A stretch of DNA of 64,000 bases from Hyphomonas beringensis (GTDB lineage: Bacteria > Pseudomonadota > Alphaproteobacteria > Caulobacterales > Hyphomonadaceae): the NCBI RefSeq assembly GCF_000682755.1, contig NZ_AWFF01000054.1:1-64000 (forward strand). Reading direction: 5' to 3'. How positions within the stretch are numbered: position 1 is the first letter of the stretch; every line of letters begins with the position of its first letter. Made by a program: the position numbers and the translations under genes. Under the pieces are notes generated by a model that worked only from the letters and a program-made list of their open reading frames with translations, was not told the DNA's origin and made no database searches. Positions 27,229-35,389 of the stretch are shown in pieces.

Positions 27229-27999
27229 CTAGCGGCCGGTCCATGCAGGTGCGCGTTTTTCCTTGAAAGCCGCCATGCCTTCATAGACGTCTTCGCTTTT
27301 CGCCAGTTCCTGTACCAGCCGAAGTTCAAGTGCCTGTAGCGGTTCCCGTAACTCGACCGGGTCCGTAGAGGCGGCAGCAATCTGTTTCGACATGCGTAAT
27401 GCCATTGGCGAGCAAGCAATCATGTCCTGCGCCCATTGCATGGCTGTTTCCAGGACGCGGCCCGGTTCGGAGATTTCGTTGACCAGGCCAAAGTTGGCGG
27501 CATCCTGTGCTGATATTCTCCGGCCCGTCAGGATGAGACCCATAGCAATATGATGGGGAACTCGGTGAGGGAGGAGCCTTGCGCCGCCTCCCAGGGCCGC
27601 AAACCCTACCTTGGGCTCGGGCAGGCCGAAGCTCGCGCGAGGGTCTGCGACAACCACATCGCACAACATGGCCAGTTCCCATCCGCCTCCGAAGGCCAAC
27701 CCGTTCACGGCTGCGATGAGGGGTTTATTGAGACCTGATCTGTGAGAGAGCCCAGCCCAGCCCTTAGTCGGCATGGGTGCAAGGATATCGTCCGCGAGGT
27801 CGTGGCCTGCGCAGAAGGCTTTCTCTCCCCGGCCTGTCACAATGGCGACACGTAACGCATCATCTTCGCAGTAGCGGTCGAAAATGTCTGAGAGCTCAAA
27901 ACATGCAGCAGAGTCCAGGCTGTTTAAGGCGTCTGGCCGATTGAGCATTATGGTTAGAACGCCGTCAGCTGCCTCAGTCTGAATTAGGTTCCCGGTCAT
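27229..27999 (-). CDS. Enoyl-CoA hydratase/isomerase (crotonase)
   Basis: The 256-residue crotonase has the oxyanion-hole segment FCAGHDL, and AFGGGWELAMLCD and FGLPEPKVG, which keep both acid/base glutamates of hydratases. It would hydrate a 2-enoyl-CoA or cleave a cyclic beta-diketone/hydroxyacyl-CoA, as some crotonases in ring degradation do. GGGAAGAG precedes the ATG. It is first in the minus-strand set with the SDR and the beta-hydroxyacid dehydrogenase and diverges from the extradiol dioxygenase. Confidence 0.85.
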   Translation of the reverse strand: MTGNLIQTEAADGVLTIMLNRPDALNSLDSAACFELSDIFDRYCEDDALRVAIVTGRGEKAFCAGHDLADDILAPMPTKGWAGLSHRSGLNKPLIAAVNGLAFGGGWELAMLCDVVVADPRASFGLPEPKVGFAALGGGARLLPHRVPHHIAMGLILTGRRISAQDAANFGLVNEISEPGRVLETAMQWAQDMIACSPMALRMSKQIAAASTDPVELREPLQALELRLVQELAKSEDVYEGMAAFKEKRAPAWTGR

Positions 28000-28072
28000 G
28001 TCTCTTCCCTTTGAGTGGCTTGTAGCAGAGCTTCTGACCTTGTTTCTGGCGGCTCAGCCCTTCCCAATTCGA

Positions 28073-28088
28073 TAGTACGAGTGTATTA
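28073..28088. promoter_or_regulatory. Imperfect copy of the 50097 palindrome
   Basis: TAGTACGAGTGTATTA matches the perfect palindrome TAGTACAAATGTACTA at 50097-50112 in 13 of 16 positions. It lies 74-89 bases before the enoyl-CoA hydratase start. The two could bind the same regulator. Confidence 0.35.
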
Positions 28089-28256
28089 TATATTCAAGTA
28101 GGCTTGCGTGCTCGGGCAGTCTGTCAGGCAGTTTGCATATGCGAGGCAGAAGAAATATTTAGCGATGTTCAGGAAGTAGGAAGACATAGTAATATACAAT
28201 AAAAACAAAATGTTGTTCCTCTTTTAAGGGGTGGGGCGACTCTTCTTTCTTGCCTG

Positions 28257-28286
28257 TTGACGCAACTATATATTGGTAATACCATT
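28257..28286 (+). promoter_or_regulatory. Promoter with overlapping GntR-type operator before the extradiol dioxygenase
   Basis: TTGACG (28257-28262) and TACCAT (28280-28285) are 17 bases apart. The palindrome ATTGGTAATACCATT (28272-28286) overlaps the -10. TGGT-N3-ACCA is the known operator pattern of the FadR/FCD branch of GntR regulators, and a gntR gene lies at 34335. Binding here would block RNA polymerase. Confidence 0.55.
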
Positions 28287-28389
28287 TTCAAATCGCTGGT
28301 TCGTGCTCTGAAGTCTAGCAGAATTTATCCCTTAATAGGGGTAGTTCGGATGCTTCAGTTTTTGGCTTTTGCTTCGGCAGGGAGGTTTC

Positions 28390-29301
28390 ATGTCACTCGA
28401 GAAAATCAGGTTTCGCAGGTTAGGCTATTTGGCGCTTAATGTGACGGATTTGGACAGGTCGACGAAATTTTATGAAGACATCGTAGGGCTGACCCCTGCA
28501 GGAAGTGCCCTCGGGTACAATTTCTTCCGTTGTAGCGACAAGCATCACGACATCGCTCTGACCCAGGCGAAGGTGCCGGGTGTCAAGCGTATCGGCTGGG
28601 AAATGGAAGGTTCTGAAGCCCTGGCTGCGCTGCGCGATCGCTTCAATGAATACGGCCTTAAGCCCGTGCCTGTATCCAACTCTGAGGCAGACGCACTTGG
28701 GATTAACGAGGCTTTCCGCATTTCCGATCCGGTCTTCGGCGCAACGATGGAATTCTTCTCGTCTATGGACTGCTCAGACGAGGCGTTTACGCCAACGCAC
28801 ACCAAGATCGCACGGCTTGGACATATTGTTCTTGGTGGGCCTGACCTGGCTGCAGCTGAGGAATTCTTTGGCAACCAGATGAACTTTCGTGTTTCGGACC
28901 GCATTGACGGCGCGGTGGTTCATATGCGCTGTTTCCCGAATCCACTGCACCATTCTTTTGGGGTTGGGCGGGCTGCGGCACCGCAGCTGCATCATGTGAA
29001 CTTCATGGTGACAGACATCGATGATATCGGCCGTGCCAATGTCCGGATGAAGCGGGAGGGTGTGCCGATCGTGTATGGTCCTGGTAAGCATCCTCAATCG
29101 GAGTCGATGTTCTTTTATTTCCTCGATCCGGACGGGATCACGTTGGAATACAGCTTTGGCATGGAAGAGTTTCCGGAAACCGACGCGCGCGAGCCGCGGC
29201 TTTTTCCATTGTCAGTGGAATCGTCTGACCACTGGGGAGGATTGCCTGAGCCGGAATTCGCCAAAGTGGGGGCTATTGAGCGTCTGGAATTGACAAGCTG
29301 A
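28390..29301 (+). CDS. Extradiol ring-cleavage dioxygenase (VOC type), copy 1
   Basis: The 303-residue two-domain type I extradiol dioxygenase would open a catechol next to the hydroxyls using Fe(II). The PROSITE extradiol signature is fully met from Gly232: G-K-H, seven residues, F-Y-x2-D-P-D-G-x3-E. Metal ligands are His145, His202 and Glu253; the signature histidine is 234. I chose ATG 28390 because AGGGAGG precedes it. The meta-cleavage hydrolase follows after 117 bases, so their products fit. A paralogue identical at well over half of positions by eye lies at 43186. Confidence 0.92.
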   Translation: MSLEKIRFRRLGYLALNVTDLDRSTKFYEDIVGLTPAGSALGYNFFRCSDKHHDIALTQAKVPGVKRIGWEMEGSEALAALRDRFNEYGLKPVPVSNSEADALGINEAFRISDPVFGATMEFFSSMDCSDEAFTPTHTKIARLGHIVLGGPDLAAAEEFFGNQMNFRVSDRIDGAVVHMRCFPNPLHHSFGVGRAAAPQLHHVNFMVTDIDDIGRANVRMKREGVPIVYGPGKHPQSESMFFYFLDPDGITLEYSFGMEEFPETDAREPRLFPLSVESSDHWGGLPEPEFAKVGAIERLELTS

Positions 29302-29418
29302 CAGACCATTCGTCCAAAAAATCACACCAGACCATCTAAAACGAGTTGAAAAATCATAAAATAGAACGGATGTTTCACTCCGACGGAATGTCCAAATTCA
29401 GGGAAAAGGGAAAATGCC

Positions 29419-30261
29419 ATGTTTGACGCGCCATACGAAAGCAAGTTTGTCGACGATCCAAAAGGGAAGGTTCACTATCTGGATGTCGGGGAAGGGGAAG
29501 TCGTCTTCCTGATCCAGGGCGGTGGGCCTGGCGCATATGGCTACAGCAACTATCGACGCAATGTAGGGCCTCTTGCCGAACAAGGACGGCGTGTCATCAC
29601 GATTGATCTGCCGGGGTTTGGTCAATCGGACAAACGCTATGGACACGAAGGCCTCTTCGATCCGATGGCGGAAGCTGTTCTGGACATCATGAACCATGAG
29701 GGCATTGAGAAGGCGAGCTTCGTGGGTAACTCGCTCGGTGGCGGGACGTCTTTGCGGTTCGCACTGGATAATCCGGATCGCACGAACAAGCTCATTCTGA
29801 TGGGGCCGGGCGGCAGCATCCCTATGACTTCGACGTTTCCGACTGAAGGCCTGCTCCGTATGCTAACATTCTATGATGGTGAAGGCCCAACGATCGAAAA
29901 GCTGCGTAAGGTTGTGGAGCTACTCGTCTACGATCCGTCGGAGATCTCAGATGATCTGCTGGAAGAGCGGCTTAAAACTGCGATGGCACCGCAGACCTTG
30001 AAAGATCCTCCGCTGCGTGGACAGGCTCATAACCCGCGCAACGATCTTTGGCGCGAACGCCTTGACCTACTCCCGCATCCGACTTTGCTCCTTTGGGGGC
30101 GTGAAGATCGCGTGTTGCCTCTGGATGCAGCGTTCATTCTTTTGAAGACGATTCCGAACGCCGATTTGCACGTATTCTCTAAGTGCGGGCACTGGTGCCA
30201 ATGGGAGCGTGCCGATGAGTTCAACGAGATTGTCGGGAAATTCCTTGACCGCTCGTACTGA
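29419..30261 (+). CDS. Meta-cleavage product hydrolase (alpha/beta hydrolase)
   Basis: The 280-residue hydrolase resembles BphD, HsaD and CmtE, which split the C-C bond of ring-fission products into 2-hydroxypenta-2,4-dienoate (or a derivative) and a carboxylic acid. The triad is complete: Ser105 in GNSLGG, Asp230 in GREDRVLP and His258 in KCGHWCQWE. The oxyanion region reads QGGGPGA where most relatives have HGGGPGA. It sits directly behind the extradiol dioxygenase gene. The acid released (isobutyrate, benzoate or a larger ring remnant) cannot be read from the sequence. Confidence 0.9.
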   Translation: MFDAPYESKFVDDPKGKVHYLDVGEGEVVFLIQGGGPGAYGYSNYRRNVGPLAEQGRRVITIDLPGFGQSDKRYGHEGLFDPMAEAVLDIMNHEGIEKASFVGNSLGGGTSLRFALDNPDRTNKLILMGPGGSIPMTSTFPTEGLLRMLTFYDGEGPTIEKLRKVVELLVYDPSEISDDLLEERLKTAMAPQTLKDPPLRGQAHNPRNDLWRERLDLLPHPTLLLWGREDRVLPLDAAFILLKTIPNADLHVFSKCGHWCQWERADEFNEIVGKFLDRSY

Positions 30262-30463
30262 AGATCACGGTCACGTTCGTAGCCGTGTACAACATCAGGT
30301 CGAGCTAATTGATGCCTGACTGAGCTGTTGTCTCTTTTTGAGGGTGCTGCCTGGTTGCTATTGCATGGTGAATTGCCAGCAACGGTGACCAGGCCACTCC
30401 GCCATGCAGATGCTAATATTGGTGCTGATGGCGTGAAGCACAAAATGACGAGGAGGGGGTGTC

Positions 30464-31606
30464 GTGCTCGATACCAGTAAGCGTACAGTCTATAATGACG
30501 ACCACAGTATGTTCCGTGATACTGTCCGAAAGTTCTATGACAAGGAAATCGTGCCACATCTTGATCGGTGGGAGCAGGCAGGCGTGATCGAGCCTGCCAT
30601 CATGAAGAAGATGGGCGAAGCAGGCTTTCTGTGTCCGACAGTGCCGGAAGCTTACGGCGGGCTTGGGCTCGATTTCCGATACAATGCCGTGGTCGCAGAG
30701 GAAAATTCCTACGCCGATTCAATGGTTCTTGTCACTTTGCAGTCCGATGTCGTTGTTGAGTATCTTGTGCATTACGGATCTGAAGCACAAAAGCAAAAGT
30801 GGCTCCCCCGATGCGTTTCTGGCGATACGATTCTCGCCATAGCCATGACGGAGCCGGGTGCTGGCTCGGATCTTCAAAGCGTTCGGACAACGGCCGTCCG
30901 GGATGGCGACGAGTATGTCATCAATGGTTCGAAGACGTATATTTCGGCTGGGCAGACATGTAATTTGCTCATTGTTGTCGCAAAAACGGATACAAGCAAA
31001 GGCGCGAGGGGGATCTCACTGTTCCTTGTTGAAGCTGATAGGCCTGGCTTCAAGCGCGGGCGCAACTTAGACAAGATTGGTCAGCATGCAGCTGACACTT
31101 CAGAGCTTTTCTTTGATAACGTCAGAGTGCCTGCCTCAAATATGTTGGGAGAGGAAAACCAGGGCTTCATCTATATGATGAGCCAGCTCCCGCAGGAGCG
31201 CTTGAGCATCGCGGTTTCTTCACAGGCGATGGCTCAGCGTGCATTTGATGAGGCTGTTAATTTTACAAAAGAGCGGACGGCATTCGGCAAAAAGGTTTTC
31301 GAGTTCCAGAACACAAGATTTACATTGGCAGACCTGAAGGCCAAACTTCAGGTTGGCTGGGCACATCTTGACTGGGCGCTGTCGCGTCATATCGAGAAGG
31401 AGCTGACCGCTGACGAGGCGGCGGCCGCAAAGCTTTTCCATACGGAATTGCTTTGGGAGGTGTGTGACGCTGCTTTGCAGCTGCATGGTGGCGCGGGGTA
31501 TATGAACGAATATCTGATCGCCAGGATATGGCGGGATGCTCGGGTCATGCGGATCTTTGGCGGATCATCTGAAATCATGAAAGAACTCTTGAGCCGCACG
31601 ATCTGA
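30464..31606 (+). CDS. Acyl-CoA dehydrogenase (LCAD/IVD-like catalytic site)
   Basis: The 380-residue ACAD starts at GTG after AGGAGGGGG. TEPGAGSD is at 129-136. The usual C-terminal glutamate is replaced (IFGGSSEIM), and the candidate base is Glu245 in LPQERL, as in long-chain and isovaleryl-CoA dehydrogenases. A close paralogue at 44650 shares the same pattern. It lies between the hydrolase and the ACAD pair, probably under its own promoter (202-base gap before, 295 after). Confidence 0.87.
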   Translation: MLDTSKRTVYNDDHSMFRDTVRKFYDKEIVPHLDRWEQAGVIEPAIMKKMGEAGFLCPTVPEAYGGLGLDFRYNAVVAEENSYADSMVLVTLQSDVVVEYLVHYGSEAQKQKWLPRCVSGDTILAIAMTEPGAGSDLQSVRTTAVRDGDEYVINGSKTYISAGQTCNLLIVVAKTDTSKGARGISLFLVEADRPGFKRGRNLDKIGQHAADTSELFFDNVRVPASNMLGEENQGFIYMMSQLPQERLSIAVSSQAMAQRAFDEAVNFTKERTAFGKKVFEFQNTRFTLADLKAKLQVGWAHLDWALSRHIEKELTADEAAAAKLFHTELLWEVCDAALQLHGGAGYMNEYLIARIWRDARVMRIFGGSSEIMKELLSRTI

Positions 31607-31901
31607 CACTTATTCAGGCGGGGCGAAGGCGCTGTGCGCGCAGACTCCTCGCAAACCTTCTTTTGAATGCTGGTGTGCCCGTCGGAAGGGGTCTCCGCAT
31701 CACGCATTATCAGCCCGTCAGTATGTCTCACGATCAAGCGAAATTGGCCGAAGTAGCCCTTGACGCAAAGTATAAAACAATTGTACTAATTGGTTGGCTT
31801 TCACCCCGAGTTTCAGGTGATTGAGTGGAATTTGCGAACAGGGCCGCTTGCTCATTAGAAGAAACGCGGCCTGCATAGAATAAGACTAGAAGGACAAAGT
31901 C

Positions 31902-33104
31902 ATGGACTTCAATTTGCCGGGTGAAGATGATCCGCGGCGCATCAAGGTTCGGAAATGGTTCGAAGAAAATCCGGATCCGACCTATGCCCAGTTGGCGGAG
32001 CAAGGGTGGACCGCTTCCAACTGGCCGGAGCCGTGGGGCGTTGGTGCCGATGCCGAGATGCAATGGATTATCGACGAAGAGATTGTACGCGCTGGACTCC
32101 AGTTGCCGTACACGATCAATGCGATTGCGCTCAATCAATGCGGACAGTCCTTGCTGAGCTACGGAACTGAGGCGCAACGTCAGAAGTTTTTGCCTGGCGC
32201 ACTGGCCTGTGAAGAAATCTGGTGCATGCTTTTCTCTGAACCATCCGGTGGATCGGATCTTGGTGCACTACGTACGACAGCCCGCCGTGAAGGTGATCAT
32301 TATATCGTCAACGGTCACAAAATCTGGACCTCGGTGGCAGATCAAGCGTCGGTCGGCGTGCTTGTCGCGCGTACGGATCCAAGCAAGCCCAAACATGCTG
32401 GCCTCAGCATGTTCCTGATCGACATGAAGAGCCCAGGGGTGACTGTAAACCCGATCATCGACATGACGGGCAACAAGAACGAGTACAACGAAGTCTTTCT
32501 GGACGACGTAAAGATACCGGCGGATGCGTTGCTCGGCAAGGAAGGTGAAGGCTGGAAGCTGACGATGGAGCAGCTGCAGACTGAGCGCGTTGGCATGACC
32601 AAACCTGGTGTTGTCTGGGGTATGGGGCCGACAGCGCGTGATCTGATGGATGGGCTGATTGAGACAGGGCGGATCAGCGATCCGCTGCTGCGTGATGATG
32701 CTGCAAAAGTCTATATTGAAGGCGAAATCCTGCGGCTGCTGACTTACAGAAACATGACCAATCGCATCAATGGCACCCCTGCCGGGTTTGAAGGGAGTGC
32801 TGGCAAGATGTTATCTTCTCCGCACGGCCAGAGGATGGCGGACATTGCCAAGCGGTCACAAGGGGCCGCGGGTATGATCCGCGATCCTGATGTCCTGCCT
32901 TTGCCTGACAAAAAGTGGGGAATGTTTTCCAACTGGGACTATGCGTATTGGTTCTCGCCGGCCAACACGCTTGGTGTGGGGACTCAGGAAGTGCTTCTGA
33001 ATGTGGTTGCTGAGCGGGTCTTGGGACTTCCCAGGGATTTGGATCCCACAGCAAGAGTTCCCTTTTCGGAAATATCAAATGCGACCGCAAAAGCGGCGGA
33101 ATAG
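31902..33104 (+). CDS. Acyl-CoA dehydrogenase, larger subunit of a probable heteromer
   Basis: The 400-residue ACAD resembles the FadE28/FadE26-type subunits of heterotetrameric dehydrogenases in steroid side-chain breakdown: SEPSGGSDLGALRT loop, QLQTERVG helix carrying the candidate glutamate, and a C-terminal YWFSPANTLGVGTQEV segment. It is followed 8 bases later by a 370-residue ACAD, the standard two-gene arrangement. AAGGACAAAGTC precedes the ATG. The pair suggests a substrate with a bulky ring and a short acyl chain; this is inference from the family. Confidence 0.87.
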   Translation: MDFNLPGEDDPRRIKVRKWFEENPDPTYAQLAEQGWTASNWPEPWGVGADAEMQWIIDEEIVRAGLQLPYTINAIALNQCGQSLLSYGTEAQRQKFLPGALACEEIWCMLFSEPSGGSDLGALRTTARREGDHYIVNGHKIWTSVADQASVGVLVARTDPSKPKHAGLSMFLIDMKSPGVTVNPIIDMTGNKNEYNEVFLDDVKIPADALLGKEGEGWKLTMEQLQTERVGMTKPGVVWGMGPTARDLMDGLIETGRISDPLLRDDAAKVYIEGEILRLLTYRNMTNRINGTPAGFEGSAGKMLSSPHGQRMADIAKRSQGAAGMIRDPDVLPLPDKKWGMFSNWDYAYWFSPANTLGVGTQEVLLNVVAERVLGLPRDLDPTARVPFSEISNATAKAAE

Positions 33105-33112
33105 GTGCGGAA

Positions 33113-34225
33113 ATGAATTTTTCATTGAGTGAAGATCACGAGTTTCTGAGGGATTCTGCGGCGAAGTTCGTAGACGAACAGGTAGACCTTGCACCGCTTC
33201 TTCGTCCGGGAGCTGATGTGTCCGAGGCGGGGTATGACAGGCTTTGGGACAAGATCACCGAGCTTGGGTGGAGTGCGATCATGGTGCCTGAAGCGTATGG
33301 TGGCCTTGGCATGGACTATATCGACCTGGTGATGATCATCGGTGAGATCGGGCGGACCCTTGCGCCGTCGCCATTGTTCGGCACGTTGGCTGGTGCGTGG
33401 GCAATCGAGGCTGCTGGTTCGGAAGCTCAGAAAATGGAGCATTTAGCCAAGCTAGCCGAAGGTATGAAATTTGCCCTCGCGGTTGCCGATGAAAACGGCT
33501 CATACAGCAATATGGAGACTGATGTCGTCGCAAAGCAGGCCTCTGGCGGATATGAACTGTCTGGTACGAAGTCATTCGTTGTGGATGCGGCTTCTGCGGA
33601 TAAACTAGTCGTGTCTGCATTGAACAATGGTCAAAAGGAATATTTCATCGTCGATGCTGCGGCCGACGGTCTGAAAATCGATATATTGCAATGGCGCGAT
33701 ATCACGCGGCAGGTCTGTAAGGTTGAGTTTGACGGTGTTAGTGCCGAACGTCTTGAGGCGAGCCGCGATGATGTGTGGCCGTGGGTTCGCGACCGGCTGT
33801 ATCTAGTTCTTGCAGCAGAAAGTGCTGCAGGTATCCGTGCCGTGCTCAATGATGCTGTGGCTTATGCCAAGGAGCGTGTTGCCTTTGGCCGTCCTATCGG
33901 GGCGTACCAGGCCATCAAGCACCAACTCGCAAATATTGCGGGCGCCGCCGAAGGCGCAAATGCGATGGTTCAATATGCCGCCTGGGCACTGTCGGAGAAT
34001 GATGAGCGTGCCAGTATTGCTGCAGCCATGGCGCAAAGTTACGGCAGCGAACAGTACAAGGAAGCCACTCACCGCAATATCCAGGTGTTTGGAGCGATCG
34101 GTTTTACCTGGGAGATGAAAAATCATCTCTACTACAAGCGGGCACGTTGTAATGCGGAGCTTCTGGGGGCGCCAGCTTCTCAACGCGAGCAGGTGGTTCG
34201 CCTGCTAGAGCGGCAAGCTGCATAG
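33113..34225 (+). CDS. Acyl-CoA dehydrogenase, smaller subunit of a probable heteromer
   Basis: This 370-residue ACAD has diverged FAD and active-site segments: the TEPGAGSD loop reads VADENGSYSN, and the C-terminus has ELLGAPASQRE in place of the EGTNEI block. It would need the 31902 partner for activity, as shown for FadE-type alpha2-beta2 enzymes. The N-terminal MNFSLSEDHEFLRDSAAKF is typical of such partners. It ends at an inverted repeat shared with the convergent gntR gene. Confidence 0.86.
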   Translation: MNFSLSEDHEFLRDSAAKFVDEQVDLAPLLRPGADVSEAGYDRLWDKITELGWSAIMVPEAYGGLGMDYIDLVMIIGEIGRTLAPSPLFGTLAGAWAIEAAGSEAQKMEHLAKLAEGMKFALAVADENGSYSNMETDVVAKQASGGYELSGTKSFVVDAASADKLVVSALNNGQKEYFIVDAAADGLKIDILQWRDITRQVCKVEFDGVSAERLEASRDDVWPWVRDRLYLVLAAESAAGIRAVLNDAVAYAKERVAFGRPIGAYQAIKHQLANIAGAAEGANAMVQYAAWALSENDERASIAAAMAQSYGSEQYKEATHRNIQVFGAIGFTWEMKNHLYYKRARCNAELLGAPASQREQVVRLLERQAA

Positions 34226-34250
34226 GGGCGCGTGTCTCGGTGGTTCAAGA

Positions 34251-34279
34251 GGGGAGGCGAGATTATCACTCGTCTCCCC
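34251..34279. terminator. Hairpin between the ACAD pair and gntR
   Basis: GGGGAGGCGAG (34251-34261) and CTCGTCTCCCC (34269-34279) pair over 11 bases with one wobble around a seven-base loop. The plus side is followed by C and ATTCTTATTT. It lies between convergent genes and could serve both strands. Confidence 0.55.
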
Positions 34280-34334
34280 CATTCTTATTTGGGGCTGATG
34301 TTTCAGTCAGATCGCCATGAGTTGCCTGTCAGCT

Positions 34335-35060
34335 TCATGTCCTGAGATCGAATGGCTCAAGATTCAGGGTATGCAAGCTCTTTGATTTCTCCACGACGTA
34401 GTTGTGCAGTATTTCCATATGCGTGTTCATTGCCTTTGAAGCGGCTTCGCTGTCGCGATTTCTGATATGGCTGAGGACTTCGAGACGCATGGCGACCAGA
34501 TCCGTCAGATAGTCCGGTTTTAGAGCAAGAAGGATTTGCGCGATAATCTCTGAAAGAGATCCGATCATAACGGTCAGAACGTCATTTTTGGCTGCCGTTC
34601 CAAGCAGAGCATAAAAGTCCATGATTTCAGAAATTGAGGTTTCGACATCCTCTGCCAGCAATGCCTGGCGCATTTGCTCAATATTCTTTTCGAGCGCGGT
34701 GAAGTCCACTTCCGTGCCGCGTTCGCAGGCTAGCCTTACGGCTTGGTCGAGTAGGCATTTGCGTGTTTCGGTCAGTTGATCGAGGGACAGCGTCCCAAGA
34801 AATACAAGGTCGTTCACGGTACGCGATACAGCCCGCCCATCGCCCTGGCGGATGAATGCGCCGCCGCTTGCGCCTTTCCTGAATTCCAGAACGCCCGAGT
34901 TTTCGAGGGCGCGTAGAGCTTCGCGGACAACAGGTCTGCCGACGCCAAGTTTTTCCGCAAGATCCCTTTCCGACGGGAGTTTGTCACCGGGCTTGAGATT
35001 GCCACGCATCAGGTCCCGGCGGATAGAATTATGGACTTCTTCAAAGAGACGTAGCGCCAT
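34335..35060 (-). CDS. GntR-family (FadR/FCD) transcriptional regulator
   Basis: The 241-residue regulator has an N-terminal winged helix (KLPSERDLAEKLGVGRP, VVREALRALENSGVLEFRKG) and a C-terminal all-helical FCD effector domain. It is divergent from the Rieske dioxygenase operon. The TTGGTAATACCAA palindrome between them and its near-copy at 28272 match the operator pattern of this family. It therefore probably represses both ring-attack operons until an acid or acyl-CoA inducer binds. The inducer is unknown. Confidence 0.9.
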   Translation of the reverse strand: MALRLFEEVHNSIRRDLMRGNLKPGDKLPSERDLAEKLGVGRPVVREALRALENSGVLEFRKGASGGAFIRQGDGRAVSRTVNDLVFLGTLSLDQLTETRKCLLDQAVRLACERGTEVDFTALEKNIEQMRQALLAEDVETSISEIMDFYALLGTAAKNDVLTVMIGSLSEIIAQILLALKPDYLTDLVAMRLEVLSHIRNRDSEAASKAMNTHMEILHNYVVEKSKSLHTLNLEPFDLRT

Positions 35061-35389
35061 TTTTTGTATCCAGTTTCAATGTTGCCGCCAGCCGGCGATG
35101 GTAAGGATGGGGGGATTGTTTTGCCCGCCTCAGCCCAGATTACCAGCTTGGGAACATAATCTCCAAATTCCTGTAAGGAGACTGATCTGTCCCTGCTTTG
35201 GATTGACGACCAAAAGTCATCATATAAAACATGTATTTTAGTTTGACACGGCGGTTCGCCGGTTTTATCCATTGGTAATACCAATCAGCTGGCGCTTCAA
35301 GCCGAATTGTCTCAAGGCCAGTTGGCAATCAGAATTCCCGACGAAGAACGGGCTGGATCAAGATTAAGATCAAGATGAGGAGGATTGAC
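35061..35389. other. 329-base divergent promoter region
   Basis: The gap between gntR (minus) and the Rieske alpha gene (plus) carries a TTGACA hexamer and a perfect GntR-type palindrome, listed separately. Open frames across it do not resemble proteins. A small CGGCG-GTT-CGCCG hairpin lies at about 35250-35262. Confidence 0.6.
35243..35285 (+). promoter_or_regulatory. Promoter and GntR-type operator of the Rieske dioxygenase operon
   Basis: TTGACA (35243-35248) is a consensus -35. TATCCA lies 17 bases downstream (35266-35271) as a weak -10. ATTGGTAATACCAAT (35271-35285) follows at the expected start of transcription; only its central base triplet is asymmetric. It agrees with the site at 28272-28286 in 14 of 15 positions, spacer included. 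Confidence 0.6.

Larger units (their letters stand above)
28000..28389. other. 390-base divergent promoter region
   Basis: The gap between enoyl-CoA hydratase (minus) and extradiol dioxygenase (plus) contains an imperfect TAGTAC...TATTA palindrome (28073-28088) near the hydratase start, and a TTGACG -35 with a GntR-type palindrome near the dioxygenase. An open frame from 28369 merely extends the dioxygenase frame upstream of its true start. No gene is supported here. Confidence 0.6.
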
